Shown in pieces: positions 1-12,008 of a stretch of 64,000 nucleotides of DNA. Under the pieces are notes generated by a model. That model worked only from the letters and a program-made list of their open reading frames with translations. It did not search any database and had not been told where the DNA came from. The stretch covers positions 7,005,622 to 7,069,621 of the forward strand of contig JARUPZ010000011.1 in NCBI GenBank assembly GCA_031213475.1, in the 5' to 3' direction. The translations under genes and the position numbers were made by a program. The stretch is from Nereocystis luetkeana. Lineage: Eukaryota; Sar; Phaeophyceae; Laminariales; Laminariaceae. How positions within the stretch are numbered: the first letter of the stretch is position 1; each line of letters opens with the position of its first letter.

Positions 1-740
1 TTTTTTCACTGCGGAATCCCGGGACAGTGCAAGCCACAGCATGTTTGGGAGTTGTCGTTCTTTTTGCAAGGCCTCTGTACTCCGAGCTTTAGTTGTTTTT
101 TTGCAACGTCTACGCGTAAGGGTCATCTCTTTTTTCAGAGCTCTCCCTGTCTGGTGTACAGGGGGGAGAAGCTCTTGAGAGGTTTGCGCTCTGATGCGTT
201 GTATCCTGACTACTTGTCTCGTGTGGGGTCCACCTTAGCTACGTACGAGATCAAATAAGGGGTGGACGCGATGGTTCGTAAGCACGTGATGATCGCTGAC
301 CACGTTTAGTGAATCAACGTTCAGCTGGCACATTATCCACGCAGACAGGTGGTGGTTCACTAATCCTCATCATCTGTGTACCTCGCTTGACCTTCACTTA
401 CTATTTATAATATTCGATTCTTCTGCCTTTGGCGCTATGATACAGCACAGCAGCTGCAGCACCAGCAGTCACATCCAGCAGCTGGCTGTGATAGTCTTAA
501 ATCCAGTTCTGCCACCACCACCATATCGTGCCTCATTTTGTGCAGTCAGCATCAGATCAATTGCTACGTATCGAAACAGCAGAAAAAACAACTTGTGCCG
601 CAGCCTGCACGCTGCTGCTGCTGCTGCTTCTGCTTTGAGCCTATCATGTATGGTGTGCAGATCGAACATAACAATCAAGAAGTTTACCAGAGGTACATAC
701 AAGCACATGTTTTGATTCGCTGTAGACCTACGGTGAGACG
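1..740. other. Region upstream of the PAT1 gene
   Basis: I see no convincing coding exon here. The short open frames lack conserved content. An in-frame TAG at 723 precedes the ATG at 741, so this region supplies at most the promoter and 5' UTR of the PAT1-like gene. A CAG/CTG-rich stretch lies at about 445-640. Confidence 0.5.
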
Positions 741-3700
741 ATGAGGCATCTGACAAAAAACCCGACGACGGCTGCCACCACCGCCGCCGCACTCGCAGGC
801 GTGGATGGCGAGACCTTCGGGGACGCCGGCCAGGACGCTGGAGACCCCCTCAACGACCATCTGCCCGATTTCTTCGCGAAGGGCACCTCCGGCGACCAGG
901 AGTTCTCGAGGTGACTTTTGCGGGTTTTTTTCCAATTCAACTTGATCGACAGTTGACAAATACTATTACGGGGGACCGTAGTTAACAGGACCTATGGTAT
1001 ACATAAAAACCTATATGTTTAACCATGTTTACTAACAATATTTGGTCCTGTTAACTATGGCCCCCCGTAATATACCAGGTACTTACTTTTTTAGTAAGTA
1101 TGATTACTGCAGATGTAGACGTATGCCAATGGAATAGCGACGTATTAATAAAAAGTTCGAATTTCAAAGATACCCTCCATAATTTTTTAGAACACGCTTC
1201 CTGTGGGCACGTTGAGAAGAAAAAAAGGTCCAAACTTTTGGAAAAGCCCGAAAAAAGCAAATCTGGAAAAAGTCAGGCCGATCTTTGGTTCGAAGCGGCG
1301 AGATTCCGAGTCCTTGACAGACATCGATCGACAAAACCAACGACAGCGTCATGAAATCTGAACAGAGTGCGCTCGTTAGGGGCTCCGACCCACCCTAGGG
1401 TCACCGTCTGCACGCCATGGCCGGTGTCATCTGGCGAGAGGTGACCAGGCGTATGTTATAAAAAACAAGTGACCGCTGGTGTGCACAAAACAGAAGACAA
1501 ACTTCTCCATCCGTCTCGAGTCTCGAATGGCTAAAAATAGTGGTTTGGGAGGATAACGTAGGACGCCGCCGGCAAGCTCCGAGACCATGGATCCACCTGA
1601 TATCTTCTTTTTACCCACAGCGGCGGTACGAGGAAATTTCGGGCTGTTCTTTGAAAGCAATATGTTTGAAAAAAAAGTTTTGGACTTGGCGTTTCCATTG
1701 GCATACCTGGTAGGTATTAATAGTATAGATTCTCGCAGAGGGCGATTTCTTCGCGCTTTCATTCAGGCAGACACACGACGACACCAAGCGCAAACCAATC
1801 TCAATCTCCATCTCGTCCGATTTGTACAACAGCCGGCGACGCCATTTAGTCATAGGCAATATCGTCCTTAGTTATTAAGTACCAGGTACCTGTTAATATC
1901 TGGTACTCTTGCACCAGAATCACCTTTTGTTTAATTACTGTAGTATCAACTCGTGGTAGAGCAGTACCGATAAGCTTGATTGGATGTCACGCGACAGCCG
2001 TTAAGAATCTCCTATTTTGGCTGAGGCTCACGGCTTATTGTGATGTCAACGTTGAGCATAGGTTCTCAAAGGCTTACATATGATTTAGAGTGGAGTTTCT
2101 CGCGGGGCACAAATGCTTAGCCGCAATTTCTTGAATTTCGAAATGTATCATCCTGATTTTTTTACTCCTAAATTCTTAACACATACCTGGTACTGGTATC
2201 GGGTACTGGACTGTCAAGACACAGGTGATCATGAATACTGGGATCTCGAGCTCGTTTGAATCCCAACATGTCCTGAATGTCATTCCGAGCATTGCAGTCG
2301 GAGCGAGTCGCAGGAGGACCCCGCCCCCTCCCTACCTCGATGCCACGTACCGATACAGTAGCCTATCATAGGCTTCTCGGCGCCTGGCGCCTGCAGGTCC
2401 GCACGAAAACAAGGAATGCCGCACAACACTGATAATATTAATAGGGAAAGCGGCACGAGGCGTAAACGGCGAGAACTTCGGGAATCTCTCTCTGCGAGTG
2501 CAAGCGGCAGCAGCAGCAGCAAATAATTGTTGAAGCGTTGAAGCACTCATGCACAAACTCGTTATAATTCATACTCTTGCAGCTTGCACCGCTTCCTTGG
2601 GCTCTGGCCGGTCCAATGAGGCTATTCATATTAGTAGTCGAGAGTGCGGGCATCCATAATTATGTAAAGTTTCGATGTTTCAACCCTCCCCGAAAAACGC
2701 CACAAGACAAATCTGAGTGGTAGTTGCCGACTGGGCAGTAGTGGGCCGGTATCAACGAAAATTTCTTGTTATCATGATTTACCTGTGGTATGATATACCT
2801 GGTACCAGGTACCAGGTAGTCCAGACGACAGCAGTAACGTCACACGAGTAGTTTTGTTGTTCATCAGGTATATTTATACGCGTATTTTTACCAGTATCAA
2901 CATAATGAGACGCCACATGTATATACGGTGCCGCCTTTGAACTTTTTTTCGACACCACCACCCTTGTCTGAAGCATAGGGCCAAAAATGCCCCCCCCCCC
3001 CCCCCGAAAAGAAACAGTCGAGCTCACCTATGCCATGTGCATCGTGTGAACCAGAGGAGTGGAGATTCAAGAGACGGATGCACCTCCTCTTTGCCGCTCC
3101 GTCCCTCCTACCTCTGAATTCAACCGCAACCGCAACCGCCAACGACAACACTCAGCACTTCGACAACTCTCTCTTCCCTTTCCCCTTCTCGCTCCCTCGC
3201 TCCCTCCCTTTCCCTCCCTCCCTTTCCCTCCCTCCCTCCCTCCCTCCCTCCCTCCCTCCCTCCCTTTCCCTCCCTCCCCCTTCCACTATGAAAAGCCTTA
3301 TGAGGGACTTGAAGGACGCTGCACTGGCCGACGCCGGAGCGGACAGTGGGGCGGGCCGGCTGGAGGGGCTCTACGACGGCACCGGTGGCGGCGGTGGCGG
3401 CGGTGGACGTGGCGGCGGTGGTGGTGGCGGCGTTAACGACAGCCTCCCCGACTTCTTCAACCCGAACGCCGCGTCGAACCTCATGGCATCGCCGGCGGGA
3501 GGTGGACAGGGGTTGCTGGCTGGCGGTGGTGGCGGCCGTGGGGAGGGGGGGGGGGGGCTCTTCGACCCACTAGACTCCTTCCGGTTGGGCGGGGGTCAGG
3601 ACGATGACGGAGCTGCTCTGCTGGCGAGCCTGGGGCTGCAGGCGGCGGGAGAACAGCCCCTTGGCGCCGGCGGCGGCTTGCTGTCGTCGGGCGGGATCGG

Positions 3701-6700
3701 CGGGGGTGGGGTTGGGGGTGGCAGAGCGCTGGGAGGGCAGGAGGGGGGGTCCTTCGGCGGCGCGGACCAATCGGAGTGGGCGCGCATGCAGAAGCAATTC
3801 GAGGATATGAACAAGAGCTTCTTGCAAGAGTGAGAGGAGGAGGGGAGAGAGAGGAGAGAGAGAGAGAGGGATAATCGCCCCCCTGATTTTTTTTCACGTT
3901 TCGCTGTTGTTGCTATTAAAGTTGAGGCGTAAACCTGGTACTTGGCATCGCCTTTTGCTGCTCTGCTAGGCGCAGACTATCGGCTCTATTTCCTGACCTG
4001 AAACGAGCTCAGGAAGACATTTCTGTCGCTGCGTACTTGCCATGTTGGTTGATCAGGTGCTCTTGCTCTAGTCCAGCGCGTGCTGGCCTCTTAGGGGCAG
4101 CAGTTTGCGGTTGGCAGTGCCCGTAGCATTAGAGCAGCGGACTCGTTTGAAGTCGTCGTGTTGACTGAAGAAGAGGAGTTGAACGTTGCCGCAACCAATT
4201 TGCCCGCTCGCTTTTATTTGTCGAGACCCCCTGGCGTAGTCCCCAACTGTAGTGGGATTTATTTGTTTCAGTTCTCCCCGTGTGCCCGCCGCGGATTCCG
4301 ATGTCACCGCCGCTACCAACACATCGCCTTCGCTTGTGCTGTCTTCGATTTTTCCCCTCCCCAGCTACCGCCATATCGAGGAGGACGGGAATGCCGACGT
4401 GCTGGACACGGCGGAAGACGACGGAGAGCAGGCGAGGGGGGGGCAGTTAGCGGCAGGAATGTTTTCGTTAACATATTTTGTCGGGCATGTCGGAATGAAG
4501 CTGAGCCTCGCCCGGCCACCCTTTCGACTGCCCCACGCCCGTTTTGCTCGTCTCGGCCTTGTCCATTGTCCTTGCTGGGCCCTCCTGACCGATGGCCTGG
4601 GCCGGGAACCGCGTGCCATGCGCGCAAATGTAATCGACCACTCAAGAGTGCGTTTAGCAGGTTGTATACTCGGGTAGGTGTCTGGGTACCACACTTGTTT
4701 TGGTCATACTCGGGTAGGTACCCGGGTACCACACCTGGTTGTCTTGGTCGTACTCGGGTAGGTACCCGGGTACCACACCTGGTCGTTTTGGTCATACTCG
4801 GGTAGATACCCGGGTACCCGCAGGGTATATAGTGTACACCACTGAACGCCCCGTTCAGCTTGGGATATCTGTCGTCTGTGCTGGCGACACATTGGTAATC
4901 GTGTACCTGGTATGTAAGTATACACGTAAAAGAATGACGCCCTCCTCTCGCCACCAAATAAACGCACGCCTTTGGTGCAGAGACCATGGCGTCACCGCCG
5001 TCGTACATGTTTTCACGACCGCGCTTGAAGAGACTCCTGCCCTGGGCGTCTCTTGGTGGGGAGGTCGTAGGATTGTTCCGACCTTCAACAGTACCCTTGC
5101 GAATGGGTATGTTGTTGTATTTTCAGCGCCAAAAACCAAACAAGTGTAAGTAGGTTTCAGCAGTTTTTTCCGCCGCCCCTTGCATATATATATATTTATG
5201 TATATGTATATTTGCAGTTTCGTGATTTGCTTTCCTCCCCGTTGGATCTCATTCATTCTCGCGCAGACGGCGTTCGCGACCATGCGGCAGTTGTCACTAG
5301 ATGACCTCGAGCCAGGGTTCTCCACGGAGACGTCGCCGCCGCCACCGCCACCGCCACCGCCGCAGCAGCCCGCTGCTGCTCTCACGGGGCCGAGCATGCT
5401 CCCGCCTGGCGCCAAAACTCTGGAAGAGCTAGAAGCAGAGTTCGCGTCCGTTTCCATCAGCCCCTCCCCCGTCCCCTCTGCAGCCATCGCCTCCGCCGCC
5501 CAACCTGACGCTGTCGATTCGCTCGAAAACGCCTCTGCTGGCCGAGTAGGGAGTCCTCCGACGGTGGTGCGAGGCGACGACCTGCAGGAACAGCGGGCTG
5601 TGATTGGTGCGGGGGCTGTGGTGACGGGCGGGCTGGTTGGCGCGGCCAGCGTGCCGCTGGGAGACCAGCGGGTGGGGGGGGCAAAGGAGGGAGCAGGAGG
5701 AGGGGGAGCGGCAGCGACAGCGGTAGCGCAGGGGCAGCAGCAACAGCAACCGCAGCAGCAACAGCAACAGCAGCAGCAAATGCAGCTGCAGCAGCAGCAA
5801 CAGCAACACCAGCAGGGTGCTGTCCCAAGCCAGGGCATGCCGTGGCCGCAAATGCAACAGCAGCAGCAGCAGCAGCAGCAGCCCGGGCAACAACAACAAC
5901 AACAGCAACAACCACAGCGACACCAGCACCAGCAGCACCTTCAGCATCTCCAGCACCCAGGCTACGGACAACAGCAAGGACCACCGCGTCCCCCGCTGCA
6001 GCAGCAACAGTCATCCGGCATGGGTGCGATGCAGCCCAGCGGCGGTGTCCCACAAGGTGGACATCTGTCAGGCCCCGGGGTTGGGCCGCCGCCGGGCGCG
6101 GGGCAGCAACAGCACCAGGGAGGCGTTATGCTCCCTTTCGGTTCGGGGCACGGCGCAAGCCCGGGCCTCGGGCCCCAACCGTTTTCGCACATGCGACAAG
6201 GGCAAGGGGGCCAAGGCATCGTGCAAGGGCGTCCGCTGCAGCTGCAGCAGTTGCAACAGCAGCAGCAGCAGCAGCAGGGGCAGGGGCAGGGGCAGGGGCA
6301 GGGGCCACCGCATCTGACTTTCCCGCCCCGAGTCCCTCCGGGCATGCCTCCGTTTCAGTCGCTGCCACCGCACATGCAGGCGCACCTTATCCAGCAGCAG
6401 GCGATGGCACACGCGCAGCAGACGGGGGGAACGGCGCGGCCGCCGCCGCCGCCGCCGCAGCAGCAACAGCAACAACAACCGCCGCCACCGCCGCCGCCGC
6501 GTGCTTCTCAGTTCGTGAGTAGTAGCCCGGGTTTCCCACCGATACAACAGCAGCAGCAACAGCAACAGCAACAGCAGGCACGAATGCCTGTGAGAGGGCC
6601 GGCTAGTCCGATGCCGAGGGTTGGTCCCATGCCTGGCGTGCAGATGCCGCTCATGCACGGGCAGCAGCAGCAACAGCAGCAGCAGCAGTTTTTGCAGCGG

Positions 6701-9700
6701 GATGGGAGCGTGGGAGTGGGTGGCATCGGTATGCCGCCACCGCCACCTCCGCAACTGCAGCAGCAGCAGCTACAGTTCGTACGGCCGCCAATGCCACACC
6801 CAGCCATGCTGGTGCCCCAGCGACATCAGGAGCAGGGAAGGCCGGACGCACGGCCGGCTCTGCCGCCGATCGAGCGGTTCCCTCGAGGAGAGCTCATGAC
6901 TGCTTACGACACTAGGCGAGTGTGTTGCTATTACGTTATGTGTGTCGGAGGGAGGGGGGGGGGGGTTCCTCATGTCATGCATGGCCGTAGTCGTATGACC
7001 ATAGACCCTTGCATCCCTACAATGCCCGGACGAGCATGTCGGGTTTTTCACCGACCAGGCAGGCACTGCTTGCACCAAGCGCGAAGCGCCGTGAGGTTCT
7101 GGGCGAGTCGCATGCAGGGTGAGCTGAATCCTACCAAGAACCGCCTGTGAGGCGGACTTGGTAATGGATATCAGCTTCGAATGAATCGATTTGTGTTTTG
7201 GTGTCGCCACTTCCAGAGGCAGGAATGGGGGGCACTACTGCATGTAACTGCCTCTTGTGGGCCTTACCATATCTACGTGATGCCATCATTCCCCTTGTGC
7301 GTAGTCAAGGTTCTCCAACCCGCACAAGTGATCTAACTCAACCGCCAGCCGTGGCAACCGCTAGAAAAAAACAAAGACAAAAATAGAAAGAATAATGGTT
7401 GTCTAGCTCACGCAGTGAGAGGCGTGCTATACAGCGTCGTCGTCAACCGATGCCAACCCAACCTATCTATATATTAATATATGGATGGCGTCCCAGGTGG
7501 CTTGATAGGTGGTCCGCGTGCCTATCAGGATCAATTTCGTGGCTTCAAGTCTCACCGGGTGCATGCTCGTAGGGACTTTTTTTTGCATAAAAAAAATGAT
7601 TAGCGGAAAGCGCGAGAGCGTGAGTTAGCTACTTTCGATGAAAATCGACGAGCAGTGGGAATGCTGAACCCTATGCGCGACATCGACATAAAAATAAAGG
7701 CACGTACCGGGGGGGAGAAGGGTAGACACCTGTGACCACGGCTTGGCCAGAAGCTCGTTGAGGGTAAAACCTCCTACGAGTTAGGCTGGAAAGTAAAAGT
7801 GATGATTAAATAGTATACATATATTAGGTGGGGTGGGGGGAGGATACGTGTGATGCATGGTGGTAGTCGTTTGACCATAGACCCTCGCACCCCTACAATG
7901 CCGGGGCGGAGCCCTTCGGGTTTTCACCGACCAGGCAGGCATTAAATGCTGGCACCAGGGGGGGGGGGGGGGGGGGTCAGGCGATGGCACGCAGATTGGT
8001 AGTCCTTGACCCTTCTTCTCCGCGAAGCTTGTTTCGCATTGCTTGATACGGTGTACCAGGTATCTTACGAACGGATAGGAGTTCCTAATTCACGCGGCGG
8101 TAAATATCAGGGGCCCTTTGGAGATAGCGGCAGCGACCAACCGATCGACCGGGGGATCCAGCGCACCCAAACAAGTTGCGCGTCACTCAGTTGCAAGTAT
8201 GTGCTGCTGCTGCTGCTGCGCAAGTTCCTGGCGGCATCTATTTACCCGGTATTGCAAAACGGCACACAGAGCAAAAAAAAAACCGACACCCGACTTTTCT
8301 TTTTCGAGTCCTAAACACAGGGGTGGGGGGATGGGGTGGGGGGGGGGGGGGGGAGGGGGGGGGGGGGGGGGGGGGGTACTTATTTGTGGCTTGCGTTAGT
8401 CATGTGACCATTGACCACGCGTCCCCTTCGAGACGGAGCAGGGGGGTTAGTATTTAACTGCTCTAGGTTATTTTCTGCCAAAAATCTCAAGCCGCTGGTT
8501 TGTTTTCGATTCCGACGTGGTGGCGTATATCGCTCCGTTGTGTTTTCGTGTACGCCTGGGTGCTGTACTATCTCTTCGCCCTTGTAGGGCGGATCATCGA
8601 TTCCTACTTGGTAATCTAGGTCTTGCTCGGCAGATTGCGTTCCCGACCTGAATGATCTAGCTCATGGTCTCCCGCGGGAGCTGTGTAATCCGAATGGTCT
8701 AAGGACGGGCTTTCTGGGTTGGATCTGTCGTCTGTACTGTGCAGATCCCGCACAACATCTGATATCGGCAGGCTAGGATCTATCTGTAAATTATCTGAAT
8801 GGTCTATCTGTGGATGATCTATCTGTACATTATCTGGATGATCTATCTGTAGATTATCTAGATGATCTATCTGTAGATTATCTAGATGATCTATCTGTAG
8901 ATTATCTAGAAAATACATCTGCAGACCATCTAGATGTGATACATCTGTACATTATCTAGATTATCTATCTGTACATGATCTAGATGATCCCTCTGTAGAT
9001 TATCCCGATGGTCTATCTGTAGATAATCTAGATAAAATATGTGCAGATAATGTACATGATCTATCTGGTAGATTGGGAACTGTCCTGGAAGGAAAACGGG
9101 CGGGGTCGCTTTCGTCCCCGTCCCGTGAGGTGAGCTTGCGCTCGCGGTGCTTGCTCTGGCGTGTGCGTGCGCTATGCCTTGCGAATTCAGGTCCTATCCC
9201 CCCGCCCCCCCCCGTTCCGCTGCCGCTTGTATAGGCCTAACGATCGTTCGCGCTCAATCCCTTCTATCGCCCACGCGTTCATAATACGCCAACAGGAAGG
9301 CAGCAGTAAAATTAGCAAATATCTTTCTAAGCTTGTACACGGAAACAACGTACTGAGCGCCCCACATGTTGGAGGTGTCTCTATTACGAGTAGGGACGGT
9401 GCTCCTTCTCGAAAGGCATGCGTGGTCAATGATCGAATAACTAAGGCAAGCGACAAACGAGTGCCCCCCCCCCCCCCCCCCCCCCCCCGCCCCCCCCCTC
9501 CGGTTTTCTTTTGCCGAATAGATATGTGATCATGGCGCAGATGCGCGCCCTCGAAACACCGGACCCCTTCAACGACGACTTCTACTACCACAACGCCATG
9601 CGCCGCAAGCAGGAGAAAAACCGCCGGGACGCCCAAATGGGCATGGCGGAGCCGAATATGAGGGTGAGCGAGGACAGAGAGTACACCTGTGGCGTTTTTC

Positions 9701-10624
9701 GGGGCGGTGCCGGGGGCGGGGGGGGGGGGAGGGCGGAGGGCGGGGGCTCCTGAAACGTTTTTTATCGGGTGGCACCGGTTGTGGCGGTGGCGGTGGCGGC
9801 AGCTGGTGGAGGTGTTTTGCGGATGGTGGTACACCCCCCCCCTTCCTCTCTGCCCTTGGTTGTTCTCGCACGCGCTGTTTCTCGCTGTTTTCGCCCATCG
9901 CGGTAGCGGTAGCGGTGGTGGTGGTGGTGGTGGTGGTGGTGGTGGTGGTTGTTGTTGGCGGCCCCGCGCGAAGCACTTGCCGCTGCCCGTTGGCGTATAG
10001 CATGCGGGCTGGTCTCTCGACGTGACAACTCACGGCGGCGCTACGTAACCGACCGGAGATAGAGGTGTCGGACAGACTCCGACCGTAAGGAGAAAGAGCA
10101 GCGCTTCCTCACGCAATTTTACGACTTCACTTGGCCTTTCGCACGCGGCGCACAAACCCCCGCGCGGGAGCCAAAGAGCGTCATCATGAGCGCGGCGGTT
10201 CTGTGGGTTGGTCGGCCTGGGCCCGCGCGAAAACCAGAGAGCGTGGGCACAAACGCGACGTTCTTTTGTGTGTGTTGGGAGCGCGGGGGGGAGGGGGGGG
10301 GGCTGCGTGTTTTTTCATGTCCGGACCGTGAAATCGCTTGTATGTACGCAGTTCCGTTTTCTACAGTCAGGCGCACGGTCGGTGGGACGAGCGGTCCCCC
10401 ATCCCGAGACGTGCGTCCCGCGACTATGTCCACGGGCGTTTTGACGTCGACCGCAACCTTGCAATCATGTTCGCGCTAACGTTGGCGGAGGAATGCGCCT
10501 TCGTCTCTTATCTCCTATCTTCATACCCTATCTCTCCATCCATCTCTCCTTCTCTCGCCCTCTTTCGCTCGCTCGCTCTCTCCCTGTCTGTCCCTCTTTC
10601 TCTCCCCCCCCCCCTCCCCCCCCC

Positions 10625-10656
<32 letters not shown>

Positions 10657-11965
10657 TTTCCTACGTATGTAGAGTCGCATCGACATCACGAGCGAGTAGG
10701 GATATTAGTCTCCCCTCTCTTATACAAGTAGCGCATCTTTTGTGCATTTCGTAAGCTTCGCTGATGCTTCACGCAGTGTGAAGGACGCATCGTAACGCCT
10801 CGGATTCTCTGCCCCCCCCCCCCCCCCCCCCCCCCCCCGCCCACACACACACCGCTCCCCCTCCCCGAATTCAGGAAGCACCGCCTTCGATACCGATGCC
10901 ATTGCCGGTGTGGCAAGAGACGAAGGAGATTGCCAAAAAGGTGAGGTCAATCGTACAAGGTGTAACGGTCCTGTCCGCTGCCCGACCGGGGCCCCGCTTG
11001 GGAGGGTAGTTTTGCTTCGAGCCTGCGCGGGGGGGGTGTATCTCAGGTTTCTGGCCTTGGACGGAGCCCCACTCACCGGGAAGACGGGGCCGGCGCCCCC
11101 GCCCCGGCCCTCTTCCCAGGCCGCGCTACGGTAGGGTTGAGAGGTTTGTGCTCACGGGTGGTGGGAGGTGTGGGGGGGTGCTCATGTAGTGCATGGGCGT
11201 AGTCGTATGACCATAGACCGTTGCAGACCTGTATACGATGCCGGCACGGAACGTGCCTCTTTCTGTTCTTTTTTCGTTGGACGCCGGTTCGTTTTGTTGA
11301 GCAGCAAGCGGCGAGCGGCAAGCGGCGGCACAGGTCTCAACCGAAATGGTTTGCTGCCCGTTTGTTTGTTTTGTTTTTGTTTTGTTTTATTCGTTTTGTC
11401 TGTTCGTTCGTTCGTTCGTTCGTTTGGTTGGTTGGTTGGTTGGTTGTTGTGTTTGTTTGTTCGATGGTGTTGGGTGTTTGCCCGTTTTCGTTTTGGTTCG
11501 TGTTTGTTTTGTTTTGTTTTGTTCGTTTCGTTTGTTCGTTTTGTTTGTGTGTGTTTATTTGTTTGTTTGTTCGATTCGTAGTTATGTGTGTTCTTTGGTT
11601 GGTTTGTGTATGTTCGTCTGTGTGGTGAGTTGGGGGTGTTCGTTTTTTTTGTGTTTTGTGTTTTGTTGGATTTTGGTCGTGTGTTTGTGTCGTGTTCCTG
11701 GCTGTTGGTCATTTGTTTCATTGCTTGTCGTCTCGTTTGTTGTTTGTTTGTGTGTCTGGTGTCTTGAGTTTTGTATTCGTTGCTGTTGATGTTTGTTTGA
11801 TGTGTTTTGTTCTTGTATACTCCTACGCATTTCTCGCTTGCTCGTTTGTTTGCCTGTTATTTTGGTTAGTTCGTCGTTCGTTTTTGTTTCGTTTGTTTGC
11901 CCACGTGTTCGTTGATTTGCTCGTTTGTTTGTTCGTTCGTTTGCCTGCCTGTCTTTCTGTCTGCC

Positions 11966-12008
<43 letters not shown>

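Noticed and set aside
5429..6807. Several long minus-strand or shifted frames (Leu-, Ala-, Cys-rich) over PAT1 exon 4
   Set aside because: They are alternative readings of CAG/CCG triplet repeats. The plus frame connects to conserved PAT1 exons.
8616..9075. CRISPR-like regularly spaced repeats
   Set aside because: Units are contiguous, drift in sequence, have no unique spacers, and lie in a eukaryotic intron. It is a satellite.
10338..10490. Possible extra PAT1 exon (HGRWDERSPIPRRASRDYVH)
   Set aside because: Its phase cannot be placed between exon 5 (ends phase 0) and exon 6 (starts phase 0) without a stop, and PAT1 relatives have no matching block.
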